Positions 1 to 10,692 of a DNA stretch of 64,000 bases are shown here, in pieces. How positions within the stretch are numbered: the stretch's first letter is position 1; the number at the start of each line of letters is the position of its first letter. Both the position numbers and the translations under genes were made by a program. The stretch comes from Streptomyces sp. NBC_01142 (GTDB lineage Bacteria; Actinomycetota; Actinomycetes; Streptomycetales; Streptomycetaceae). The stretch is from positions 124,001-188,000 of the forward strand of contig NZ_JAPEOR010000001.1 of assembly GCF_026341125.1 (NCBI RefSeq). The letters are read 5' to 3'. The notes below the pieces were generated by a model. The model made no database searches. It was not told the DNA's origin and saw only the letters and a list, made by a program, of their open reading frames with translations.

Positions 1-116
1 TCGGTATGGATGGATTCAACCGGGTCTGGACGTCCCCCAACACCCTCCCCACCAAGGCGGAGATCGCCAAACCGGCGGACTGGGTCGCGAGGGTGCACCG
101 TAAAGCAGAGTCGTGA
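1..116 (+). CDS. 3' end of zinc-dependent metalloprotease (DUF2342-type), partial
   Basis: Only the last 37 codons are present, in the frame ending at the TGA at 114-116. The tail contains GFNRVWTSP and ends KPADWVARVHRKAES. This resembles the C-terminus of the actinobacterial DUF2342 zinc-dependent metalloprotease (annotated in some genomes as associated with coenzyme F420 biosynthesis). That gene sits just upstream of tilS in both Streptomyces and Mycobacterium, so position supports the call. The catalytic part lies outside the window, so activity cannot be judged. Confidence 0.75.
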   Translation, partial: GMDGFNRVWTSPNTLPTKAEIAKPADWVARVHRKAES

Positions 117-319
117 GCGGGCGGCAGCCGACGGCAGGAGAACGCCCCCGCATTCACCCATCCGAGGGACCGTAGGCAATGGGTAGGCGTGCAATGCTCG
201 GGGAACGGCTCGGTTCTGTCACCATCGACGCACTCTGCGTGACTGAGCGATCGAGTGACTGATCCTCCGTTCCGACTCCGACCGAGGCACCCCCCAACTT
301 TTCACGAAGGGCACCGGAC

Positions 320-1438
320 ATGGGTCCCCATCCTGCGGTCGCGGCGATACGCCTGGCGGTCCGCCGCGTACTCCACGACGTACTCACCGAACACTCCGAC
401 CGCGTCGCGCGCTCCGTGGGCCACGCGGCCCCCGCGCACGCCGCCGCGGCCTGCGCGTCCTCCTCGGCCTCTGCGTTCCCCCTGACCCCCTCGTCCTCCT
501 CGATGCATCCCGGGTCCGCGGGCGATCAGCCGCTCGTCCTCGTGGCGTGCTCCGGCGGCGCCGACTCCATGGCGCTCGCCTCCGCCCTCGCCTTCGAGGC
601 CCGCAAGCTCTCCGTCCGCGCCGGCGGCATCACCGTCGACCACGGCCTCCAGGACGGATCCGATCTCCGCGCCACCGAAGTCGCCGCCCGTCTCACCGCG
701 ATGCACCTCGACCCGGTCGAAGCCATCAGCGTGCGGGTCGGCCGCGGCGGCGGACCCGAGGCCGCGGCCCGTGACGCCCGCTACGCCGCCCTCGACGACG
801 CCGCAGAGCGCCATGGCGCCATCGCCGTCCTGCTCGGCCACACCCGCGACGACCAGGCGGAAACCGTCCTGCTCGGCCTGGCCCGCGGCTCCGGCATCCG
901 CTCGCTGTCCGGGATGGCGGCCGTCTCGGGGGCGGCCGGCCGATACCGCCGCCCGTTCCTCCAGCTCGACCGGCAGACCGCACGCAAGGCCTGTCTGGTC
1001 CAGTCGCTGCCCGTCTGGGACGACCCGCACAACGCCGACCCGGCCTACACCCGCTCGCGGCTGCGCCACGAAGGCCTGCCGGCCCTGGAGAAGGCCCTCG
1101 GCAAGGGCGTCGTCGAGGCCCTTGCCCGTACCGCCCAGCTCTCCCGCGACGACGCCGACGCCCTGGACACCTGGGCCGCCGACGCGGACGCCTCCGTACG
1201 GGACGACGCCGGGCAGCTCGAGTGCGCCAAGCTCTACGCCCTGCCGCCGGCGGTCCGTCGCCGGGTGCTGCGCAGGGCCGCCATCCACGCCGGTGCGCCC
1301 GCCGGTTCTCTCTTCGCCCGGCACGTCGAGGAAGTCGACCGGCTGATCACGAGCTGGCGCGGCCAGGGAGCCATCAATCTGCCCGGCCGCGTCGAAGCGC
1401 GACGGCAGGGTGGCAGACTGGTCATTCGGCAAGGCTGA
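320..1438 (+). CDS. tilS: tRNA(Ile)-lysidine synthetase TilS
   Basis: TilS attaches lysine to the wobble cytidine of tRNA-Ile(CAU), changing its decoding from AUG to AUA; it is a cytoplasmic ATP-dependent enzyme. The PP-loop motif SGGADS is at residues 78-83 and is followed by a DHGLQDGSD segment and a [18 protein letters not shown] segment typical of the N-type ATPase domain. The 372-aa length fits actinobacterial TilS, which lacks much of the C-terminal region of longer homologues. Residues about 36-66 are an Ala/Ser-rich linker before the catalytic domain, so the exact start is less certain; the ATG has a GAAGGG-type ribosome site about 8 nt upstream. The next gene is hpt, the usual tilS-hpt-ftsH order. 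Confidence 0.95.
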   Translation: MGPHPAVAAIRLAVRRVLHDVLTEHSDRVARSVGHAAPAHAAAACASSSASAFPLTPSSSSMHPGSAGDQPLVLVACSGGADSMALASALAFEARKLSVRAGGITVDHGLQDGSDLRATEVAARLTAMHLDPVEAISVRVGRGGGPEAAARDARYAALDDAAERHGAIAVLLGHTRDDQAETVLLGLARGSGIRSLSGMAAVSGAAGRYRRPFLQLDRQTARKACLVQSLPVWDDPHNADPAYTRSRLRHEGLPALEKALGKGVVEALARTAQLSRDDADALDTWAADADASVRDDAGQLECAKLYALPPAVRRRVLRRAAIHAGAPAGSLFARHVEEVDRLITSWRGQGAINLPGRVEARRQGGRLVIRQG

Positions 1439-1465
1439 CGCAGCTGCAGCGAATGCACAACGAAA

Positions 1466-2029
1466 GTGACCCGGGTGAACGAGAAGGACATGGGCACCGA
1501 CCTTCAGTCGGTGCTCATCACCAAGGAAGAGATCGACGCCAAGCTGGCGGATCTGGCCGCGAAGATCGATGCAGAGTACGCGGGCAAGGACCTGCTCATC
1601 GTGGGTGTCCTCAAGGGCGCCGTGATGGTGATGGCGGACCTGGCACGTTCGCTGGCCACCCCCGTCACGATGGACTGGATGGCGGTGTCGTCGTACGGCG
1701 CGGGCACCCAGTCCTCGGGCGTCGTCCGGATCCTCAAGGACCTGGACACCGACATCAAGGGCAAGCACGTCCTGATCGTCGAGGACATCATCGACTCCGG
1801 CCTCACGCTCTCCTGGCTGCTGTCGAACCTCGGCTCGCGCGAGCCGGCCTCTCTCGAGGTCTGCACCCTGCTGCGTAAGCCGGATGCCGCAAAGGTCGCC
1901 ATCGACGTGAAGTGGATCGGCTTCGACATCCCGAACGAGTTCGTCGTCGGCTATGGGCTGGACTATGCGGAGAAGTACCGCAATCTGCCTTTCGTCGGCA
2001 CGCTCGCCCCGCACGTCTACGGCGGCTGA
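1466..2029 (+). CDS. hpt: hypoxanthine phosphoribosyltransferase
   Basis: This enzyme salvages hypoxanthine and guanine with PRPP to give IMP and GMP. The PRPP-binding signature [14 protein letters not shown] lies near residues 100-113, and the 187-aa length is normal. It starts 27 nt after tilS and is probably cotranscribed. The start is ambiguous: GTG at 1466 or 1475 and ATG at 1490 are all in frame. GTG is chosen because family members keep the short acidic-basic lead before DMG. Conservation to the C-terminal PHVYGG is strong. Confidence 0.95.
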   Translation: MTRVNEKDMGTDLQSVLITKEEIDAKLADLAAKIDAEYAGKDLLIVGVLKGAVMVMADLARSLATPVTMDWMAVSSYGAGTQSSGVVRILKDLDTDIKGKHVLIVEDIIDSGLTLSWLLSNLGSREPASLEVCTLLRKPDAAKVAIDVKWIGFDIPNEFVVGYGLDYAEKYRNLPFVGTLAPHVYGG

Positions 2030-2201
2030 CTCCCACGGGAACCCCAGCCCCCTTCTCGCCGTTGGAGCATGGGAAGGCGGGTTTGTCAGCCGTACCATGC
2101 GGTCGCGGTGACGATGCTGGGGTACCGTCCGAAGAACAGTCTTTTCTCACAGCAGCATTTACCTACGGGCAGGAGGGACGGGGCGTTTTCGCTCCGTATG
2201 G

Positions 2202-4232
<2,031 letters not shown>

Positions 4233-4268
4233 TTCCGTTCAGCGCTCCGGTCGCACAGGACCCGGAAT

Positions 4269-4312
4269 GAATGCCGCGTCCCCCAGGTTTTAGCCTGGGG
4301 GACGCGGCATTC
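4269..4312. terminator. 19-bp perfect hairpin between ftsH and folE
   Basis: Arms 4269-4287 and 4294-4312 are perfectly complementary (19 bp) around a TTTTAG loop. The stem is GC-rich with only a TTC after it, the usual form of streptomycete intrinsic terminators. It lies 37 nt after the ftsH stop and ends 38 nt before the folE start, so it probably ends the tilS-hpt-ftsH transcript or attenuates entry into folE. Confidence 0.85.
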
Positions 4313-4350
4313 TCGTATGCCCGCATGTGAAGCAGAGGAACGAGGCACAG

Positions 4351-4956
4351 ATGACCGACCCGGTGACGCTGGACGGCGAAGGCACGATCGGCGAGTTCGA
4401 CGAGAAGCGGGCCGAGAACGCCGTACGCGAGCTCCTCATCGCGGTCGGGGAGGACCCGGACCGTGAGGGCCTCCGGGAGACTCCGGCCCGTGTGGCGCGC
4501 GCGTACAGGGAGATATTCGGCGGACTGTGGCAGAAGCCGGAAGAGGTGCTCACCACCACGTTCGACCTCGGGCACGACGAGATGGTCCTGGTGAAGGACA
4601 TCGAGGTCATGAGCTCCTGCGAGCATCATCTGGTGCCGTTCCACGGGGTGGCACACGTCGGCTACATCCCCTCGAACGACGGCAAGATCACCGGCCTGTC
4701 GAAGCTGGCCAGGCTGGTCGATGTGTTCGCCAGGCGGCCGCAGGTGCAGGAGCGGCTGACCACGCAGATCGCCGACTCGCTGATGGAGATCCTGGAGCCG
4801 CGCGGTGTGATCGTGGTCATCGAGTGCGAGCACATGTGCATGACCATGCGAGGGGTGCGTAAGCCCGGAGCCAAGACGATCACTTCGGCGGTCCGCGGGC
4901 AGCTGCGTCACCCGGCGACCCGCAATGAGGCGATGAGTCTGATCATGGCGCGCTGA
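4351..4956 (+). CDS. folE: GTP cyclohydrolase I
   Basis: FolE converts GTP to 7,8-dihydroneopterin triphosphate, the first step of folate synthesis. Zinc ligands are visible as Cys90 with the adjoining EHH, and Cys159/Cys163 in CEHMCM; the 201-aa length is typical. The ATG at 4351 is preferred over an in-frame GTG at 4327 because a GAGG ribosome site lies 6 nt upstream of the ATG. The other folate genes here (folP, folB, folK) are on the opposite strand and converge on folE across a repeat-filled gap, so folate synthesis is split between two opposed transcripts. Confidence 0.97.
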   Translation: MTDPVTLDGEGTIGEFDEKRAENAVRELLIAVGEDPDREGLRETPARVARAYREIFGGLWQKPEEVLTTTFDLGHDEMVLVKDIEVMSSCEHHLVPFHGVAHVGYIPSNDGKITGLSKLARLVDVFARRPQVQERLTTQIADSLMEILEPRGVIVVIECEHMCMTMRGVRKPGAKTITSAVRGQLRHPATRNEAMSLIMAR

Positions 4957-5110
4957 GCCGCGCCTCAACTCCCGTACCGGGGGACGTGGTGACGCCGCCG
5001 ACGTCCCCCACCACGCTGCGGCTTCGCGCCGCCGGGTCCGCCGCTCGGCGAGGACCTCCGATGCCCGCACCCCACGGGCTGGCCCACACCCATTTCCCGT
5101 TCCGCTGGCG

Positions 5111-5231
5111 GAGGGGCCGTGCAGGGTCGTCCCCGCAGGGGATTGGCGGCAGGACCGGGCCCACTAAGACAGGTCCCTGTATGCCGCCGACCCCGAGGAG
5201 TCGAGCCCGGAGGGGCCCCGGAACCCGCACC
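5111..5231. repeat. 121-bp intergenic repeat, copy A
   Basis: First of four copies of a 121-bp unit in this window (others at 5315, 55002 and 55176). Outer parts are nearly invariant; about 35 bp in the middle varies. It contains the small hairpin TCCCC-GCA-GGGGA (5130-5142) and a GGGGCCCC core near the end. A second conserved block upstream (about 5021-5052) is also shared with the other locus (from 54902). It lies in the 628-bp gap between convergent folE and the DUF3180 gene, where I see no gene. Confidence 0.9.
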
Positions 5232-5314
5232 GGACAGGACCCCGCGCTACGGGCCCGGGCCACACGCGCCCGCCACCGGACGGGCTGGCCCACCCCCGTG
5301 CCCGTTCCGCTGGG

Positions 5315-5435
5315 GAGGGGCCGTGCAGGGTCGTCCCCGCAGGGGATTGGCGGCAAAACCCGGCCCACGAAAACGGGACCCTGTATGCCGCCGACCCCGA
5401 GGAGTCGAGCCCGGAGGGGCCCCGGAACCCGCACC
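5315..5435. repeat. 121-bp intergenic repeat, copy B
   Basis: Second copy at this locus, 204 bp after copy A and in the same orientation. It matches copy D (55176) more closely in the variable middle (a CGGCCCAC block followed by an ACGGGACC block). Long open frames across it arise only from the GC-rich composition and do not look like proteins. Confidence 0.9.
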
Positions 5436-5495
5436 AAACAGGACCCCGCACCACAGGCCCGAGCCACCCGCGCCCGCACCACGCAGGACCCCGCG

Positions 5496-5540
5496 CCACA
5501 CGCGCCCGCACCACACGCGCCCGCACCACACGCGCCCGCA
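5496..5540. repeat. Three perfect 15-bp tandem repeats
   Basis: The 15-mer CCACACGCGCCCGCA occurs three times without mismatch (5496-5510, 5511-5525, 5526-5540), with a degenerate copy at 5464-5478. It lies between repeat copy B and the 3' end of the DUF3180 gene. It is a simple-sequence array likely to vary in copy number by slippage. Confidence 0.9.
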
Positions 5541-5584
5541 CCAAACAGGACCCCGGGCCACAGGCGTCCGAACCGCAGGGCCCC

Positions 5585-6067
5585 TCAGGCCGACGTCGTG
5601 GCCGTGCCCTCGTCGTCGTCTTCCGGGAGTTTGCAGACTCGCTCCAGGAAGAACGCCGCCGCGATCACCGCGATCCCCGCCACCACCGAGAAGCCCGCAT
5701 AGATCGCCTGGTCCCGGCGGGCCGGAACGTCGAGGAAGGCCAGCAGGAAGACGCCCGTACCGCCGTACATCCCGCTCACCAGCGCCGCCACCAGCGCGCT
5801 CGCCTGGCCGAAGACCACCGCGCGGGCCGCCATCAGCGGCTCCACGCCCTTCGCGTCGGGGCGCCGCTCGCGCTGGGCCCTCAGGCGGGCGCGGAGCGAG
5901 AGCGCCGTCGCGGTCAGGACGACCGCGATCACCGCCAGCACGATCGGCGCGGCCAGCGGCACACTCGGCAGCGTGCCGAGCGAGTCCCAGAGCCGGGCGC
6001 CGCCCCAGGACAGCACCCCGGCCGCGACGAAGAGACCGGCCAGCACTCCGAGCCGTAGTTGCTTCAC
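5585..6067 (-). CDS. DUF3180 family membrane protein
   Basis: A 160-aa integral membrane protein of unknown function. Four hydrophobic segments are visible (about 5-22, 40-58, 84-112 and 122-142), with an Arg-rich cytoplasmic loop (59-70) and an acidic tail. GTG at 6067 is chosen because AAGGA precedes it. A homologue follows folK in Mycobacterium (Rv3605c), so the association with the folate genes is conserved, but I know of no demonstrated role. It lies 65 nt downstream of folK and is probably the last gene of the folP-NTF2-folB-folK transcript. Confidence 0.85.
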   Translation of the reverse strand: MKQLRLGVLAGLFVAAGVLSWGGARLWDSLGTLPSVPLAAPIVLAVIAVVLTATALSLRARLRAQRERRPDAKGVEPLMAARAVVFGQASALVAALVSGMYGGTGVFLLAFLDVPARRDQAIYAGFSVVAGIAVIAAAFFLERVCKLPEDDDEGTATTSA

Positions 6068-6132
6068 CGCGCGTGTCCTTCGTGTTGTCGATTTGTCGCG
6101 TGCCGTCGTGTGGATCCCGCAGAGCCTAACGA

Positions 6133-6756
6133 CTACTCGGGCAGCCGGAGTTCCAGGTCCGCGCGGGGCTGGACGCTGCCGACGCCCACGCCGGCCAGCA
6201 GCTCGGCCACCGGGCCGCGACCGGGCAGCTGCGCCTCGGGCTCCACGTCGTGCCACGGTGCGAGGACGAAGGCGCGCTCGTGGGCTCGGGGGTGAGGGAG
6301 GGTGAGGGCCGGGTCGTCGGAGACCACATCGGCGTACGCCACGATGTCGACGTCGATGGTGCGCGGCCCCCAGCGCTCGTCCCGCACCCGGTCGAAGGCC
6401 TCCTCGATGGCCTGGCCGCGCTCCAGCAGGGAGGACGGGGGCAGGGTGGTCTTGATGACGACCACCGCGTTGAAGTACGAGGGCTGGCTGCCGGGCGCGA
6501 CGCCCCACGGCTCCGTCTCGTACACCGGGGATACAGCCTTGACCCGGAGGCCCGGGGTGTCCTCGAGGGCGTCGATGGCGCCCTGGAGCGTCTCCAGGCG
6601 GTTCCCCAGATTGGAGCCGAGCGAGATCACGGCCCGTTTCGGGTTGGAGAGGGTGATGTCCGCCGCATCGACCTGTTCCACCACGGAGGCGGGCACCGGC
6701 TGCACGGTCGGGTCGCTCTGCGTCCAGTTCGAGGGGAACGACGAAGAAACACTCAT
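6133..6756 (-). CDS. folK: 2-amino-4-hydroxy-6-hydroxymethyldihydropteridine pyrophosphokinase
   Basis: FolK transfers pyrophosphate from ATP to 6-hydroxymethyl-7,8-dihydropterin, making the substrate for FolP. The core begins at about residue 41 (RAVISLGSNLGNR). The ERWGPRTIDVDIV signature, carrying catalytic and Mg-binding Asp residues, is at about 127-139. The 207-aa protein has an N-terminal extension of about 40 residues ahead of the catalytic fold. The ATG overlaps the folB stop by 4 nt (ATGA), indicating translational coupling. Confidence 0.96.
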   Translation of the reverse strand: MSVSSSFPSNWTQSDPTVQPVPASVVEQVDAADITLSNPKRAVISLGSNLGNRLETLQGAIDALEDTPGLRVKAVSPVYETEPWGVAPGSQPSYFNAVVVIKTTLPPSSLLERGQAIEEAFDRVRDERWGPRTIDVDIVAYADVVSDDPALTLPHPRAHERAFVLAPWHDVEPEAQLPGRGPVAELLAGVGVGSVQPRADLELRLPE

Positions 6757-7112
6757 ACTCGGCTCCGGGTGATCGTGATGGTGACATCGTCGAAGGGCAC
6801 GGTGATCGGGGCGTCGGGCTTGTGGACGACCACCTCGACCTCCTCGACCCCGTCGTGCTTCAGGCACTTCTGGGCGATCCGCTCCGCCAGCGTCTCGATC
6901 AGGTCGACGGGTTCGCCCTCGACGACCGCGACGACCTCCTCCGCCACCACGCCGTAGTGCACGGTCTGCGCCAGGTCGTCCGCTGCCGCCGCCGGGCGGG
7001 TGTCGAGGCCGAGCACCAGGTCGATGATGAAGGTCTGGCCCTCTTCCCGCTCCCGGGGGAAGACGCCATGGTGCCCGCGGGCCTTGAGGCCGCGCAGCGC
7101 GACACGATCCAC
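6753..7112 (-). CDS. folB: dihydroneopterin aldolase
   Basis: FolB cleaves 7,8-dihydroneopterin to 6-hydroxymethyl-7,8-dihydropterin. The 119-aa protein shows the usual ARGHHGVFPREREEGQTF start and a C-terminal KPDAPITVPFDDVTITITR strand region. GTG at 7112 is preferred over GTG at 7121 because AGGAG sits 8 nt before it. It overlaps folK by 4 nt and follows the NTF2-like gene after about 190 bp. Confidence 0.95.
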   Translation of the reverse strand: MDRVALRGLKARGHHGVFPREREEGQTFIIDLVLGLDTRPAAAADDLAQTVHYGVVAEEVVAVVEGEPVDLIETLAERIAQKCLKHDGVEEVEVVVHKPDAPITVPFDDVTITITRSRV

Positions 7113-7303
7113 GCGAATCACTCCTGCTGTCGTAGGTCTTGCGGGCACAGGGCCGCGTGCGGGCGGCGCATGTCCACATTCGAATCTACCTGCGAGCACC
7201 GACAGCGCCCGCCCACGGGGGCTATGGACAGGGCACCACAAGGCTGGTAGCCGCCCATACCCGAGCGCCTGGATTTCCAACCCTCACATGCCCGCATACC
7301 CCC

Positions 7304-7747
7304 TTACGAGGGGGTGTCCTCGTCCTCTTCCTCGTCACTTTCCGCCAGTACGGGTGAACCGTGATGTGACCAGATCTTCCAACCGTCCGATGTGCGACGG
7401 AACACATTGGTGGCCACGACCAGCTGCCCGACGAGCGGTCCGAGTTCGCCCTCCTCGGCCGGGCCGCCGCTGAGGATGTTCTCCGTGCAGGTCACCAGCG
7501 CGGTGTCACCGGCCAGGCTCACCTTCACATCGGTGAGGAAGAACTGGATGTAGTCGGTGTTCGCCATGATCAGGGCGTATGAGCGGAGCACCTCGCCGCG
7601 CCCCGAGAGCACCGGCCAGCCCGGATGGATGCACGAGATCTCGTCGTTCAGCCAGAGGCCGGAGAGTTCGTCGAAGTCACCGCGCTCCATCGTTTCGTAG
7701 AACGTGGTGTTGGCCTCTTCGACCTGCTCTACGTCGGTACGGCTCAC
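7304..7747 (-). CDS. NTF2/SnoaL-like fold protein
   Basis: A 147-aa protein with the features of the NTF2-like superfamily: an opening helix (EQVEEANTTFYETMERGDFDEL), the WLNDEISCIHPGWPVLSGR segment, and a final strand RTSDGWKIWSHHGSP. Such proteins act as small-molecule-binding or ketosteroid isomerase-like domains; the substrate is unknown. The ATG overlaps the folP stop by 4 nt, so it is part of the folate transcript, yet it is not a known folate enzyme. The C-terminus is strongly acidic (ESDEEEDEDTPS). Confidence 0.88.
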   Translation of the reverse strand: MSRTDVEQVEEANTTFYETMERGDFDELSGLWLNDEISCIHPGWPVLSGRGEVLRSYALIMANTDYIQFFLTDVKVSLAGDTALVTCTENILSGGPAEEGELGPLVGQLVVATNVFRRTSDGWKIWSHHGSPVLAESDEEEDEDTPS

Positions 7748-8607
7748 CGGGCGCCCGCGCCCTCGACGGCCCGCGCGACCCGGACGGCGTCGGCCGTCGC
7801 CCGTACCTCATGGACGCGCACCGCCCACGCGCCCTCGTGCGCCGCGATCGCGGAGACGGCGGCGGTGGCGGCGTCCCGCTCCCGGGCGGGCGGCGGGGCA
7901 CCCTCCTTCGCCAGTACGTGCCCGAGGAACCGCTTGCGGGACGCGGCCACCAGCAGAGGGCGGCCCAGCGCGCGGAGCTCGGAGAGGTGGGCGACCAGGG
8001 CGAGGTCGTGCACGGCCTGCTTGGCGAAGCCGAGGCCCGGGTCGATGACGAGGCGCTCGGGCTCGATGCCGCCCTCGATGACCGCCTCCATGCGCTCGCG
8101 CAGTTCGGCGACGACTTCGGCGACGACATCGCCGTACACGGCACGGCTGTTCATGTCCTGGCTGAAGCCGCGCCAGTGCATGACCACGAAGGGGACGCCG
8201 GCCGCGGCGACGGCCGGGACCATCCGGGGGTCGGCGAGGCCGCCGCTGACATCGTTGACCAGCACCGCGCCGGCCGCGACGGCCTGTTCGGCGACGGCGG
8301 CGCGCATGGTGTCCACGGAGACGGTGACACCCTCGGCCGCCAGGCCGCGTACGACGGGAACGACCCGCCGCAGCTCCTCGTCCTCGTCGACCCGGCTGGC
8401 ACCCGGCCTGGTCGACTCGCCACCGACGTCGACGAGGTCGGCGCCCTCGGTGACGAGCTCGAGGCCGCGCTTGACCGCGGCGGTGGTGTCGAACCAGCGG
8501 CCGCCGTCGGAGAAGGAGTCGGGCGTCACATTGACGACTCCCATGACCGCACAGCGATCCCACTCCGGCAGGCCGCTGGCCGTGCCCCGTCCGCGCAACG
8601 TACTCAT
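7744..8607 (-). CDS. folP: dihydropteroate synthase
   Basis: FolP joins 6-hydroxymethyl-dihydropterin pyrophosphate to p-aminobenzoate, the step inhibited by sulfonamides. The 287-aa TIM barrel has MGVVNVTPDSFSDGG (residues 22-36), DVGGESTRPGA, NDVSGG, DPGLGFAK and SRKRFLG, all expected pterin, phosphate or pABA loops. It is the first gene of the minus-strand folate transcript, coupled by ATGA to the NTF2-like gene. Confidence 0.97.
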   Translation of the reverse strand: MSTLRGRGTASGLPEWDRCAVMGVVNVTPDSFSDGGRWFDTTAAVKRGLELVTEGADLVDVGGESTRPGASRVDEDEELRRVVPVVRGLAAEGVTVSVDTMRAAVAEQAVAAGAVLVNDVSGGLADPRMVPAVAAAGVPFVVMHWRGFSQDMNSRAVYGDVVAEVVAELRERMEAVIEGGIEPERLVIDPGLGFAKQAVHDLALVAHLSELRALGRPLLVAASRKRFLGHVLAKEGAPPPARERDAATAAVSAIAAHEGAWAVRVHEVRATADAVRVARAVEGAGAR

Positions 8608-8712
8608 ACGCCCAGCCTAGGCCCGCCGGGCGGTCCGGAAGTCACGCCGTTGCACCCCGGCGGTGTGTCCCGGCCGCCCGCCCGTCGATATCGGGCGCGC
8701 GGCACACTGCCC

Positions 8713-10545
8713 TCACGCCGCGCGGACCTCGTGTTCGGCCGAGGGCACGGGCAGGTGCGCGCAGGGGCGCACCGGGCGGGCCCGGCGGCGGTGGGCGAAG
8801 GGACGGGGGAGCGACAGGTTCACAAAGCCCTCCGCCTGCATCGCCGCGAAGCCGATGCGCGGCAGGTCGCGGGTGCTGCGGAAGACCACGAAGCGCGGCT
8901 CCCAGCGTGGCCGGAACTTGGCGTTGAACTTGTACAGCGACTCGATCTGGAACCAGCGGGAGAGGAAGACCAGCAGTCCGCGCCAGAGCCGCAGCACCGG
9001 GCCCGCGCCGATCTTCTCGCCGCGTGCCAGTGCGGAGCGGAACATCGCGAAGTTGAGCGAGACCCGCTCGATCTTCAGGCCGGGAGAGGCCTGCAGGGCG
9101 GCGACGATCAGCAGTTCGTTCATGCCCGGGTCGGCGGAGCGGTCCCGGCGCATCAGTTCCAGGGACATGCCGTCCGTACCCCACGGCACGAAGTGGATGA
9201 TCGCCTTCAGGTCGCCGTAGGGGGAATCGGGGTCTTCCTTGTGGGCGGTGGCGATCACCGCTTCGCCGTCGGCCGGGTCGCCGATCCGGCCGAGCGCCAT
9301 CGAGAAGCCGCGCTCGGTGTCGGTGCCGCGCCAGTCGGCCGCGGCCCGGCGGATCTGCTCCAGCTCCGGGTCGGTCAGGTCACGGGCGCGCCGTACGCGG
9401 GTTTCGTAGCCATTGCGCTCGATGCGCTTCACCATCTGGCGTACGTTCCGCATCGCGCGCCCGGTGAGGGAGAAATCCGCGACATCCACCACCGCCTCGT
9501 CACCGAGCTCCAGCGCGTCCAGACCGGTCTCCCGCGTCCAGACCTCGCCGCCGGTCTCCGAACACCCCATCACCGCAGGGGTCCAGGAGTGCGCCTTGGC
9601 CTCGTCCATGAAGCGCTCGATGGCGCCCGGCCAGGCCTCGACGTCGCCGATCGGGTCGCCGCTGGCGAGCATCACGCCGGAGACCACGCGGTAGCAGACG
9701 GCGGCCTTGCCGCTGGGGGAGAAGACGACGCCCTTGTCGCGGCGGAGCGCGAAGTGGCCCAGCGAGTCACGGGCGCCGTGCCGCGTCAGCAGGTCGCGCA
9801 GCCGGCGCTCGTCGTCCTCGGTGAGGCGGGCGGCCGGGTGCTCGGGGCGGAAGGCCAGATAGATGGTGGTGATGGCGGTCAGGAGTCCGAGCGCGCCGAG
9901 CGAGTAGCCGACCGTCCAGGAGACCCGGCCGGCATAGTCGACGGGGCCCTCGAAGCCGAACAGCCCGAACAGCACGTGCTCGAGGCGGTCGGTGAGGCTG
10001 GGGCTGCCGACGACCCTGCCCGGGTGGGCGCTGACGATCACCAGGCCGAGGCCGAGCGAACCGGCGCCCATGAGGACGAAGTTGGCGAGCGCCTTCCAGC
10101 GGCTGCGCGGGTCGGGCAGCGCCGCGAATTCACGCCGGTGGCGCAGCAGCAGCGTCAGCAGTGCCAGCGAGAGCAGTACGCCGATGACCGAGTGCCGGTA
10201 GACGAACTGCCCAACGGCCCCTGCGGGCAGCAGAACCACGGCGGCCCGCCAGGCGCGGCGCTTGTGGCGCTTGAGCCCGTGCGCGAGCAGCAGCAGCAGT
10301 ACGCCGGCGCTCAGCGAGAGCGCCGCCGCGAAGGGACCGGTGGCCCCCGGCAGCACCTCGGCGAGGGAATGCATCCGGCTGTGCCGGAAGCGGGGGAAGA
10401 CTCCGGCGGCGATGTCGATCAGGCCGATGAGTGTGGCGGCCGTACCGACAAGCGCAGGTACCGATTCGGGGCGGGGGCCGCGCAGGATGCGACGTACCCC
10501 ATCCGGAACCAACCCTGATTTGTCCCCATCTATCGTTGCAGACAT
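8713..10545 (-). CDS. MprF-like membrane protein with DUF2156 transferase domain
   Basis: A 610-aa protein with six or more hydrophobic segments in the first 250 residues, then a cytoplasmic GNAT-like DUF2156 domain. The second part shows RDKGVVFSPSGKAAVCYRV, ASGDPIGD and a KFRPRWEPRFVVF end, typical of phosphatidylglycerol lysyltransferase (MprF) C-terminal domains. MprF proteins aminoacylate phosphatidylglycerol and flip it, reducing membrane charge. ATG at 10545 is preferred because the MSATIDGDKSG lead matches family practice and GGGAAG precedes it; an in-frame GTG at 10650 would add 35 residues. It is divergent from an esterase gene. The tRNA or lipid substrate is not proven by sequence. 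Confidence 0.85.
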   Translation of the reverse strand: MSATIDGDKSGLVPDGVRRILRGPRPESVPALVGTAATLIGLIDIAAGVFPRFRHSRMHSLAEVLPGATGPFAAALSLSAGVLLLLLAHGLKRHKRRAWRAAVVLLPAGAVGQFVYRHSVIGVLLSLALLTLLLRHRREFAALPDPRSRWKALANFVLMGAGSLGLGLVIVSAHPGRVVGSPSLTDRLEHVLFGLFGFEGPVDYAGRVSWTVGYSLGALGLLTAITTIYLAFRPEHPAARLTEDDERRLRDLLTRHGARDSLGHFALRRDKGVVFSPSGKAAVCYRVVSGVMLASGDPIGDVEAWPGAIERFMDEAKAHSWTPAVMGCSETGGEVWTRETGLDALELGDEAVVDVADFSLTGRAMRNVRQMVKRIERNGYETRVRRARDLTDPELEQIRRAAADWRGTDTERGFSMALGRIGDPADGEAVIATAHKEDPDSPYGDLKAIIHFVPWGTDGMSLELMRRDRSADPGMNELLIVAALQASPGLKIERVSLNFAMFRSALARGEKIGAGPVLRLWRGLLVFLSRWFQIESLYKFNAKFRPRWEPRFVVFRSTRDLPRIGFAAMQAEGFVNLSLPRPFAHRRRARPVRPCAHLPVPSAEHEVRAA

Positions 10546-10692
10546 CGCTTCCCGTGGCTCCGCGAGAGATCCTGTGTCCGTGGGCCTCACGTCAGTCGGC
10601 TCCGGACGATTTGCGCTCTCTAGGACGGCACTTCCGGGAGGCGGGTTCACTCGCCACCCGGAAATTCTCGAAGAAGAAAGCTTTCGTCACTC

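Noticed and set aside
302..2098. 598-aa open frame on the minus strand across tilS and hpt
   Set aside because: Shadow of strongly conserved plus-strand genes; the translation is Gly/Arg/Val-rich without domains, as expected from high-GC antisense frames.
5460..5545. CRISPR array
   Set aside because: The 15-bp units are perfectly tandem with no unique spacers, so it is a simple repeat.
4986..6129. Long plus-strand frames over the repeat region after folE
   Set aside because: Pro/Arg-rich translations produced by the GC-rich 121-bp repeats; they run into antisense of the DUF3180 gene and have no conserved segments.
7579..10518. 979-aa open frame on the plus strand
   Set aside because: It is the complement of folP and the MprF-like gene, both clearly recognisable on the minus strand.
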